Assembly (NCBI RefSeq): GCF_000316575.1
Contig: NC_019682.1
Location: forward strand, 1,798,001 to 1,862,000
Direction of reading: 5' to 3'
DNA: 64,000 nt
From: Calothrix sp. PCC 7507
GTDB lineage: Bacteria; Cyanobacteriota; Cyanobacteriia; Cyanobacteriales; Nostocaceae
Positions within the stretch are counted from its first letter, which is position 1; the number at the start of each line of letters is the position of its first letter. This document shows positions 17,489 through 26,700 of the stretch, piece after piece. A program made the translations under genes and the position numbers. The notes under the pieces were generated by a model that had not been told where the DNA came from, searched no databases, and saw only the letters and a list, made by a program, of their open reading frames with translations.

Positions 17489-18775
17489 TTAGTTCTTGGG
17501 TGGTGTACGTCGTCGTTGAAGAAAATCAGGAATATCTAGTATGGGTTTTTCTTTAGGTTCTGTAATTGGTGTGGGAGGATTAACTGCTGGTGGCTGTGAT
17601 GTTGGTTTTCTTGAGGAAGCTGCTACGCGCACGTTAGTTACGTTTTGCTGTGGTGCGGCTTGAACCTCACCTGTAAATCCAGTTGCAATTACGGTAATTC
17701 TCACCTCACCTTGGAGCCGATCATCAATTACCGCTCCAAAAATGATATTGGCGTTGGGATCAACTACTTCGTAAATCGTTTCTGCTGCAGCATTCACTTC
17801 ATGGAGAGTGAGGTCGCTACCACCAGTAATGTTAAAGACTACTCCTCTAGCTCCTTCAATAGAACATTCTAATAGAGGGGAAGAAATAGCAGCGATCGCC
17901 GCCTCCCTAGCTCTTGACTTCCCAGAACTCACACCTATTCCCATTAGTGCTGATCCCGCATCTGCCATCACAGCGCGGACATCAGCAAAGTCAACATTGA
18001 CCAAACCGGGAATTGTGATGATATCAGAGATTCCCTGCACCCCCTGACGCAACACATCATCAGCGTAGCGAAAAGCTTCTTGCACAGGCGTTTGCTCTGG
18101 GATCACTTCCAGCAATTTGTTATTGGGAATAATAATTAGTGTATCTACCCTACTTTTTAATCCTTCAATGCCTTGCTCTGCTTGACTGGTACGGCGACGT
18201 CCCTCGAAGACAAATGGACGTGTCACAACACCGACAGTAAGAGCGCCCATTTCTTTTGCTACTTCTGCAACAATAGGCGCAGCACCCGTTCCAGTGCCTC
18301 CTCCCATACCAGCAGTAATAAACACTAAGTCGGCACCTTCTAAAGCCGTAGCTATTTCATCCCGTGACTCCTCAGCGGCCTTTTGACCAATGGCAGGATT
18401 ACCACCTGCGCCTAAACCCCGTGTTAGCTTCTGTCCTATTTGCAGCCGACTAGGAGCACCTGCCAAAGTCAAAGCTTGCGAATCGGTGTTAATTGACCAA
18501 AACTCTACTCCATTGACGTCGGACTCAATCATGCGGTTAACAGCATTACCACCGCCACCACCTACGCCAATCACTTTAATATTGGCAATGCGACCGGGAA
18601 CAATCTCACCAATGCGGTTACTTTCGGAAGTAATCTTCTTGCTTTCGTGATTTTGTCCAAAGTTCAGCCCGGAGTGATTAAAGGGATTGGTTGAGTTAAC
18701 CGCCAGTGGGAACCCTGGCTGTCCCACAGATTGGGAGTTTTTATAGGTAAGCCCTTGGTTATTATCAAGTGTCAT
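17489..18775 (-). CDS. ftsZ: Cell division protein FtsZ
   Basis: A tubulin-like GTPase of 428 residues that forms the division ring. Residues 1-60 are a variable N-terminal extension of the kind found in cyanobacteria. The core starts [18 protein letters not shown]. The GTP-binding signature is [20 protein letters not shown], and the T7 loop [15 protein letters not shown] supplies the catalytic Asp. A proline-rich linker leads to the conserved C-terminal peptide [10 protein letters not shown], which binds partners such as ZipN/SepF. ftsQ lies upstream on the same strand but 1.78 kb away, so ftsZ probably has its own promoter in that gap. Confidence 0.98.
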   Translation of the reverse strand: MTLDNNQGLTYKNSQSVGQPGFPLAVNSTNPFNHSGLNFGQNHESKKITSESNRIGEIVPGRIANIKVIGVGGGGGNAVNRMIESDVNGVEFWSINTDSQALTLAGAPSRLQIGQKLTRGLGAGGNPAIGQKAAEESRDEIATALEGADLVFITAGMGGGTGTGAAPIVAEVAKEMGALTVGVVTRPFVFEGRRRTSQAEQGIEGLKSRVDTLIIIPNNKLLEVIPEQTPVQEAFRYADDVLRQGVQGISDIITIPGLVNVDFADVRAVMADAGSALMGIGVSSGKSRAREAAIAAISSPLLECSIEGARGVVFNITGGSDLTLHEVNAAAETIYEVVDPNANIIFGAVIDDRLQGEVRITVIATGFTGEVQAAPQQNVTNVRVAASSRKPTSQPPAVNPPTPITEPKEKPILDIPDFLQRRRTPPKN

Positions 18776-19932
18776 TGGATTCAGAAAGGGTAGATAAACG
18801 ACTTTTTCAGGTGCAGTTCACCTAAGAGTCAACTATAGTTTGACACTGCCTGAAATTGTGGCAGTGTTCTTTATTGTTCTCACTATTCGCAACCCTAACA
18901 GGATTGCAAGTGCGAAAGTTTGCTATGTAACCTGCCGTTAGTGCAGGCGATCGCACAACCAATTCTAGAGAAGTATACCTATATTTACTTAAAATTGGTC
19001 TGTATAACTTCCAGTAGCAGTTAATATCTTCGCTTCTGTGTTGCTGATTTTGCTTGGTATTCCTTTGAAGTTGACAATGTTGTCCCCCTATTCCAATTAA
19101 GAATTTAAATTGGTCACCAATTTTACAACTAACAGTATTAATTTTTTTTTCTTTGTTCACTGATAGAGTAGCTATACTTTTATTGTAGTTTTTGACACTT
19201 TGGAATAAGCAATAATACTGAAGTAAAAAATTATTGCTGCTTTCAGAATTGGCTCTCCACGGTATTTTCTGGTGACTATGTATACATTTACTCACACTTA
19301 AAGGCACTCTATGTCCAAAATTGTGAGTAAGTAGCATAACTTGTAAAGACGCGCCATAGCATGTCTTGTTTGCTTTGATGTTGTAGTTAATCGGTTTCAC
19401 CATTGAGAATGATTGCACCTAGAAAGACAAAATTTCCCTTCTGCTTACCCATTTTGAACTTCAAGGGAATAAATGCTTGTCAGTTGATAGAACACCCTAA
19501 TGAACTTGCTGTTTGGTGTACCTTAACAAACACTTGGTTGGAGCAATATTCTACCCCATAGCAACCTTTTCTAGTACCCTCCACAAACTAGGTACGCCAA
19601 ATAAACTTTGTAACTCAACAAGGGTGATGACAGATAAAAAGCGTAAACGACTTACCTAGAGCCACACTTAGGAAGATGAAGGTAGGGTTTCATATGAGGT
19701 AGAACTTTGAAAAAACGTCTTTGGCAGTATCGTCGATGAATCTTAATTGATAGCAACGAAAGCTACTCATCATCAGGACATCCAACCTTTGTACTTCCAT
19801 ACCTGTATCCTTCCTTGTTAAGTTAAATATTTATGAGAAACTCACGAGTTTTTCCCTTTTACACCCTAGGATTCAGTAAAATATCGAGTAGGCAAAAGGA
19901 ATTTTCTATACTAGTAACAATCTTCAGATTGT

Positions 19933-20117
19933 CTAAGCTCGACTTTATCCATTTTTACGAACCCTAGAACCTGACGCCGAAACCCTTGTACGGCGCTAGG
20001 TTTAGTTTTTGTAATTTATCGATAATCAGTGACGTAGAAAAAGTATTTGCCAAAAAGCCAGGGTTTTTGCCGAATAAAGGAGACTAATCTCTTAATTTTG
20101 GATAAAGTCGAGCTAAG
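19933..20117. mobile_element. MITE-like element, 19-bp terminal inverted repeats
   Basis: The ends CTAAGCTCGACTTTATCCA (19933-19951) and its reverse complement at 20099-20117 match at 18 of 19 positions. The element is 185 bp long with no coding capacity. Confidence 0.75.
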
Positions 20118-20345
20118 AGGATGTTTGAAAAGTATTGGTCTCATAGAATGCGCTACTACACAAACTTAGACAAAGCCTTCCCATGACCTGGTCTAATACA
20201 AAATCAGGGATTTCTAACCTGCGGAGGCAGGTTTTATCTGTGTAGCCAAGCCAGTACGTTGCTTTGGTTCCCAAAGTTGTAGCACCTGGCGCGCGACTTC
20301 TAGTCGCCAAGGCGAATAATAAACTAGACTTTTCAAACAACCTCT
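20116..20345. mobile_element. MITE-like element, 18-bp terminal inverted repeats
   Basis: The ends AGAGGATGTTTGAAAAGT (20116-20133) and ACTTTTCAAACAACCTCT (20328-20345) match at 17 of 18 positions. The 230-bp element directly adjoins the previous one and shares its last two bases. The left end recurs exactly, inverted, at 5146-5166. Confidence 0.75.
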
Positions 20346-20558
20346 AATATCTTGCACCCAATCACTGGATGTTAGAGTAGCAATCGAAAGTCTTTTGCTC
20401 ACCAAGGAGATTTTACAGTCGTTCCTTTCATTCTAATCAGAAGTTAACACCGATTTTTATGTGAGTTTCTAGAAACCTGAAAATAATAAATATCTTTATT
20501 AGCATAGAACTTTTAATTTAATTCAGAGCGTTGGATACACCAAACATGCTAGATATTC

Positions 20559-21395
20559 TTAAGGCTTTCTGGAGTTGACTTTCTGATTTTTTTGGTTCAC
20601 TTGTACTAATGGATTTTCAGGATTTTTCAAATCAATATACTCTATTTGGCTGGAATTGAGTTTGGTTGGTAAATGGCGCATTTGAGCAAGGATCTTGATT
20701 TTTTCAGATAACTGGGAACCTGGCGAACCGAGATAAACATTACCTAGTTCTGTTTTCAGAATCAAGTTTGTCGGATCTTGACAATCAATTTCTGTTATTT
20801 TTACTAAACTCTGGCTCACAGCTTGATAAAGTTGCGTCCAGAAGGGGCGGTACTGCTCTGGCAAACCAATCACTTTCAACATAGGTAATTTAACCGTAGG
20901 ATTAAGTGATGTGTATTTTTCCAAGGGCATCCAAACCCCATTTGCATCTAGTAAGCCCAAAGATACTTGTTGATTCCCATTAACAGTTTTGGGCCTTTGT
21001 GCCATAGCTACGGGTACTCGTTCTTGAATTTCGATAATCAATCCAGGTGGAAAAAGACGACGGCTAACGGTCGCTTGTGCAATGGTCGGTTGTTGTTTCA
21101 AAGACTCGGCGATCAAAGACGGTTGTATACGCCATAGAGACTGAGGATAAGATAGCACTAGCAATGACTGAATTGCTTTATCTGACAGTAATTGCTCCCC
21201 TGATTTCATCACAATTTGCTTGGGAGCATTTAGTACCCACATTGGTTGAATTGCCAACCACAGGAGACTAGCTGCCAGACCACTAATCGCAAAAGTTCGC
21301 CAAATAGCCTGAATAATTTTCATCCGCCGCCGCCGCCGTAATTTCTGACGCCGTTGGGCTAAATCCATCCGGGAAATTGATATTATGCCAGCCAT
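20559..21395 (-). CDS. ftsQ: Cell division protein FtsQ
   Basis: A 278-residue bitopic membrane protein. A short basic cytoplasmic tail (RRQKLRRRRRMK) precedes one membrane helix at about residues 28-50. A POTRA domain follows, including KQIVMKSGEQLLSDKAI, and then the FtsQ beta domain (VSRRLFPPGLIIEIQERVPVA is the family signature). FtsQ links early and late divisome proteins. In filamentous cyanobacteria it lies next to ftsZ, as here. The C-terminus ends in a Lys/Asn/Gln-rich tail. Assignment rests on the POTRA/FtsQ pattern and position. Confidence 0.92.
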   Translation of the reverse strand: MAGIISISRMDLAQRRQKLRRRRRMKIIQAIWRTFAISGLAASLLWLAIQPMWVLNAPKQIVMKSGEQLLSDKAIQSLLVLSYPQSLWRIQPSLIAESLKQQPTIAQATVSRRLFPPGLIIEIQERVPVAMAQRPKTVNGNQQVSLGLLDANGVWMPLEKYTSLNPTVKLPMLKVIGLPEQYRPFWTQLYQAVSQSLVKITEIDCQDPTNLILKTELGNVYLGSPGSQLSEKIKILAQMRHLPTKLNSSQIEYIDLKNPENPLVQVNQKNQKVNSRKP

Positions 21396-22269
21396 TCAAA
21401 CCCCTTTCTGGTTTTTGTCCAATTCGTTGGTAGACTCGAATCTATATAGTTTTTAGTAAATTTTTTTGGCATCGACTAGCCGCTCTCCTCAAGACTTTAT
21501 TCACTTTTAGTAACACTTTACAGCAAGCACTCCAGGATTGTGTTGGGAGATTTTTCACCTCAAGGTTCCCAGAGTCTAATTTAGAACGAATGTAGCCTTT
21601 TCATTCTGGAGAGACTAGCCATTATTTGCCCAAAAGGCTACATAAGAGGTATTGACAAAATCAGGAATATTTGCATAGTCACCCATCACCAATATGCAGT
21701 AGTTATACAGCAAAGCTTTCAGTCCAAGAATTGGCATCTCTTGAAACTCACCATACTAAAATTTGGCCTTCTACAAAATATTGACCACAAAAATGTAGCC
21801 ACTTTCATAGCAATATGTGTTGTTTGAGACATCAACACAATGAGATTTTTTTTGTAAATGATTACAAAAGATTAATTTAGGTTTAACATGATACTTGTCT
21901 TGACAAAAAGTAGCTGTAATGGTATTTGTACCATGTTCTAATCCGTGAATACATTGCTAGAATTAATACAAGCTGTAGCTTATGCAAGAGCTATTTTAGC
22001 TTAGTAGCTTATTATACACATAAATTAAATTATAGGTTTTTGTTATACATCAGCTAAAAGCTAACATATTGTCAAAAGTTCAACAGCAGTTGTAAAAAGG
22101 ACAGGTACGGTCAACGTAATAAAGGATGATCACATCTATACCATGCTACTGAGGATGGCTGACAGCATTTTGATACCGAGCGCCACCTTTTGGAGTAATT
22201 ATTGACCCCAGTGTCAGGTAGTGACTTTTTGTATATAAACAAACCAATAAACCCGCATCTACTATCGAT
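21396..22269. other. 874-bp divergent intergenic region
   Basis: Between ftsQ and the ATPase gene. No gene or tandem repeat is seen. It is AT-rich. GGTATTTGTACC near 21919 is a small dyad. It presumably holds promoters for both flanking genes. Confidence 0.5.
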
Positions 22270-23601
22270 ATGAGAACGACACTGAATCTGTCACGTTTTT
22301 ATAAAGCATGTAACCCGAGCTACACACTCAATATGGGTGATGTACTTGATCGGCAGTACTATATAGATTTCGCTAATGTACGTGGTTGCAAAATTGTGGA
22401 AGAATTGCAACGTACTATCAGCCGTATTTCTCCGAATGAGCCTACTTGCCAGTTATTTACGGGTCATATTGGCTGTGGAAAGTCCACAGAGTTGCAACGC
22501 TTGAAAGCAGAACTGGAAGTAGCTGGATTTCATGTGGTTTATTTTGAATCTAGCCAAGACTTAGACATGGCGGATATCGATGTCAGTGATATTTTGCTGA
22601 GTGTAGCCCGTCAAGTCAGTGTGAGTTTGGAAGGGATTGGCATCAAACTAAAACCGGGTTACTTTACCAATTTATTTAAAGATATTGGGGATTTTTTACA
22701 AACTCCGATTGAGATTTCTGGACAGGCGGAGTTGTCCTTGGGTATTGCCAAAATTACGGCCAAAACCAAAGATAGTGCCCAGACCCGTAATCAATTGAGA
22801 CAATATCTAGAACCACGCACCAATAGTATTTTACAAGCGATTAACGAAGAAATATTAGAAAAAGCTATTGAACAGCTAAAGCAGCGGGGTCAAAAAGGAC
22901 TGGTAGTAATCGTAGATAATTTAGACCGAGTGGATATGCGTCCTGTAGCATCTGGACGCACGCAACCAGAGTATTTGTTTATCGACCGAGGCGAACAGTT
23001 ACGCCGTCTGAAGTGCCATGTAGTTTATACAATTCCTTTGGCATTAATTTTTTCTAACGAGTATGAGACACTCAAAAATCGCCTAGGAGGAGGTATTGCA
23101 CCTAAATTATTACCAATGGTGTTGGTGCGACAGAGAAATGGCAGTGACTATGAACCAGGTATGTCACTATTACGTCAGTTAGTCCTAGCAAGAGCTTTTC
23201 CAGAAGTTACTTGGAATGAGAGGTCATTATTGATCGCAGAGTTATTTGATCACCCTGAAACCTTGGATCGGATATGCCGTGTCAGCGGTGGTCACATCCG
23301 TAACTTATTAGGTTTGCTCTATAGTTGCTTGCAACGCCAAGATCCACCTTTTTCTAGGGACTGTTTAGAAGCAGTGATTAAGGACTATCGTGATGATTTA
23401 CTACTAGCCATTGATGAATGCCAATGGGAATTATTATTTGAAGTAGTACAGCAACAAAATGTAAAAGGTGAGTCTGATTACCAGAGCTTACTGCGAAGTA
23501 TGTATTTATTTGAATATCGTGATCCTCAGGGGCGTTGGTTTGGCATCAGTCCCGCTTTGGCAGAAACTGAAAAAGTCCTGACATGGCAGCAAAACAAGTA
23601 G
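22270..23601 (+). CDS. P-loop ATPase, partner of the STAND-WD40 protein
   Basis: A 443-residue protein of unknown function with one P-loop NTPase domain. Walker A is GHIGCGKST (from residue 65) and Walker B is LVVIVDNLDRVD (near residue 217). The later segment VYTIPLAL and a helical lid (ICRVSGGHIRNLLGLLY) resemble AAA+/ORC-like or STAND ATPases. The C-terminal 80 residues could be a winged helix (LFEVVQQQ...YLFEYRDPQGRWFGISPAL). There is no membrane helix or nuclease motif. It is followed after 196 bp by a 1674-residue STAND-WD40 protein on the same strand. I infer a two-component NTP-dependent system, but the function is not known. Confidence 0.75.
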   Translation: MRTTLNLSRFYKACNPSYTLNMGDVLDRQYYIDFANVRGCKIVEELQRTISRISPNEPTCQLFTGHIGCGKSTELQRLKAELEVAGFHVVYFESSQDLDMADIDVSDILLSVARQVSVSLEGIGIKLKPGYFTNLFKDIGDFLQTPIEISGQAELSLGIAKITAKTKDSAQTRNQLRQYLEPRTNSILQAINEEILEKAIEQLKQRGQKGLVVIVDNLDRVDMRPVASGRTQPEYLFIDRGEQLRRLKCHVVYTIPLALIFSNEYETLKNRLGGGIAPKLLPMVLVRQRNGSDYEPGMSLLRQLVLARAFPEVTWNERSLLIAELFDHPETLDRICRVSGGHIRNLLGLLYSCLQRQDPPFSRDCLEAVIKDYRDDLLLAIDECQWELLFEVVQQQNVKGESDYQSLLRSMYLFEYRDPQGRWFGISPALAETEKVLTWQQNK

Positions 23602-23797
23602 TCATCAAGAAGGGTGAATGGGGGATAGGGAATGGAGAATAGAAATTGGTAATGACAATGAATCAGGACTTTTTTAAGCTAGACACCTACGGGCAACTTC
23701 CCACAATCCTCTGGATCAAAATCCTTCTTCTCTAGTCCCCAGTCCCCAATCTCTAATCCCCAATCTCTAGTTCCTATTTTTAGCCCGGTTTTTAGTT
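23602..23797. repeat. Spacer with STRR between the two NTPase genes
   Basis: Units of CCCCAGT, CCCCAAT and CTCTAAT/CTCTAGT type occur at 23738-23774. There is no terminator, so read-through from the upstream ATPase is possible. Confidence 0.65.
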
Positions 23798-26700
23798 ATG
23801 ACAAAGTGGCAGTTTACAGCAGCGATCGCTAATGAAAATCAGCAGGCTCTGCAAAGGCTGATTCGGGCGATCAAGCTTTCCAAAGGTCAATTTGCCCTGA
23901 TTTTAGTCCGGTGCAACTATGGACAATTACGTGAGCAAATGTTGAGTAATCTCAACTCGCTCACCAAAGATATCAATTTACGAGAACTAGTTCTGCATCC
24001 CGCCACTACAGCCTTGCACACCACAATAGTTACAGAACTATTTCTAAATCATCCTGCTGTTGTTACGGATGGTTTGCCGTCAGCAGTGATGGTTTTTGGT
24101 CTAGAATCAATTACTGCTCTCGAAGACTTACTGAGTGGCATTAACCAAGCACGAGATATCTACGCTGCGACTTTTCCCTTTCCTCTGGTTTTATGGCTAC
24201 AAGATGATGTAGCATCAATGCTGGCTAAATTAGCGCCTGATTTTAAAAGCTGGGCAGCAACCACCATCAAATTTGAATTGGCGCAAGAATATTTAATTGC
24301 TTTGATTCGACAAGAAACAGAATCTTTATTAGCCAAAGTTTTGGAAGCGGGTACTAACAGGTTCTTATCTAATGCTGCTCTTGATTTAGCTCCTAAGTCC
24401 CAAAATCGACATGAAATTGAATCAGCGCGTAATGATTTGCTGCGTTTATATAATGTCAAATTAGAACCAGAATTAGAAGCTAGCTTAGAATTTGTCTTGG
24501 GGCGTGATGAGTATGCTAATGATCAAATCGATAAAGCTTTAGCTCATTATCAAAGGAGCTTAATCCTGTGGCAAAAAGTAGGTTCAGAGGAAACTGGGTT
24601 TAGGGGTTTAGCAGAAAATATAGAAGTATATTCCTCCGAACCCCCAATACTTTCATCTTCTCCGCTGCTGCGGCAGGCTGTGGTAATGTTCCATTTGGGG
24701 CTGTGTTATCGTCGGATGGCAGACCTAAATTATGGTGCAGATTGGAAATACTGGCAAAATGCCCTTTCGTGGTTTAAACAATGTCTTGAGATATTAAAGA
24801 CAGCGCAAAGACAAGACTTAGTTGCCAAATTTATTTCATCGGCTTGTGAAATGTTGCACCGTTTACAAGCTTGGGAAGACCTAGAAGAATTAGCCCAAGA
24901 GGCTTTGCGGTTGCATGAGATGTATGGTAATCCTGGACAAGTTGCTCAAGATTACGGCTTTTTAGCAGCTGTAGCGGCTGCGGAATCGAATTGGTTACTA
25001 GCTCATGAATTAGCAAATAAGGCACTGGCGATCGCTGAATTGACAACGGAAGTTTCACGACAGCAGGAAAGTTGGTATCTTTTATTGCTAGCGCGTACAC
25101 AGCGGCATCTAAGTGAGTGGGAAGAAGCGATCAATAGTCTGGAATGGGCGAAGGTAGTTTGTGAGCTACAGTACGAGCCATCGCTTTATTTAGAGATTTT
25201 AGAGGAGTTGCGATCGCTCTACTTTTTTGAACGTCGTGACTACGCAGAAGCTTTTAGCCTCAAGCAAGAAAAAATTCAAATAGAACACCAGTATGGCTTT
25301 CGGGCTTTCATTGGCGCTAGTCAATTACAACCACAACGTTATCGCATTAACCCAGTCTTAGAATCGCAAAAAATACCTTTTATTCCTGAAGAAGTCGCCC
25401 AGGAAATAGCTGCTGCTGGACGCCAACAAGATGTCAATCGATTGATTGAACGCATTACTCGTGCTGACTACAAACTCACAGTCATTCATGGACCATCAGG
25501 TGTTGGGAAAAGTTCAACTCTCAAAGCTGGTTTGGTTCCAGCCTTAAAAGGAAAAGTCATTGGTGAACGGATACCTTTACCGATTGTTTTATCTGTTTAT
25601 ACCGATTGGGTGACAGCCCTGGGACGTAGTGTTAACCATGTACTTTCACAGGCAGAAATATCAGTTGCTGTAGAACTTACTCCTACTATCCTGCTCGAAA
25701 AACTCAGGTTAGCATCGGAGCGTAATCACACAATAATTATTATTTTTGACCAATTTGAAGAATTTTTCTTTGTGAGTACATCTCCGATAAAAAAAGTTCA
25801 ATTCTATCAATTTTTTAGTGAATGTTTAAATATTCCCTATGTGAAAATTATTCTTTCATTACGGGAAGATTATTTACATTACTTATTAGAATTTGAGCGT
25901 TTAAGTAAGGAAAGCAGTGATGGTTTATATGATCTAGGTGTAATTAATAAAAACATCTTAGATAAAGATATCCGCTACTACTTAGGTAACTTCAACCGCA
26001 CTGATGCCAGTAGAATTATTCACAGTTTGACTCAACGTTCACATGATGAACTGAGTGATGAATTAATTAACCAATTAGTAGATGATTTAGCAGCAGAACT
26101 AGACGAAGTACATCCAATTGAGTTGCAAATAGTTGGTGCCCAACTGCAAGCAGAAAATATCACCACACTTGAACAATATAAGCTTTGTGGTGGGTCAGAA
26201 AAACTGGTGGAGCGCTGGTTGGAAGAGGTGATCAAAGATTGTGGACAAGAAAACGAAGAGCGTAGCTGGAAATTATTATTTGAATTAACTGATGAAAAAG
26301 GTACAAGACCGCTAAAAACTAAAGCTGATTTGTCAGCAGTGCTAGGGAATACTCTGGAGACAATAGCAGAGTTTGACTCATCCTGGGAATTTATTTTAGA
26401 AATTTTGGTGGGTTCAGGTTTGGTGTTGCGAGAGCGAGAAGAATTAGGCGATCGCTACCAGCTGGTTCATGATTACTTAGTTGAACCAATTCGCCAAAAA
26501 AATGACTATGGGATGATCGCCGAATTAGAAAAAATCAGATCAGAAAAAACTAGAGCAGAAGTAGCCCAGCAGATATCTCAAGAGCAACTCAATCTGGTTT
26601 TACAACGGCGACTACGGGAAGCACGTATCGCAGGCGTGGCACTAGCAATCATGGCAAGTACCATAGCTGTATTATGGTGGCAAGCCGACTCACAAAGAAG

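Larger units (their letters stand above)
18776..20558. other. 1.8-kb spacer between ftsQ and ftsZ
   Basis: No credible gene. An open frame at 18822-19418 on the minus strand has no recognisable domain and reads like translated spacer. The part next to ftsZ would hold its promoters. The far part holds two adjoining MITE-like elements at 19933-20117 and 20116-20345. The MITEs account for about 410 bp of the unusual distance between the two cell-division genes. Confidence 0.7.

Noticed and set aside
18822-19418. 198-residue minus-strand open frame between ftsQ and ftsZ
   Set aside because: No domain, biased and repetitive composition, no ribosome site, and it lies in the ftsZ promoter region next to MITEs. 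It reads as translated spacer.
21900-21940. NtcA site (GTA-N8-TAC) upstream of the ATPase gene
   Set aside because: The GTA and TAC near 21916 are ten bases apart, not eight.
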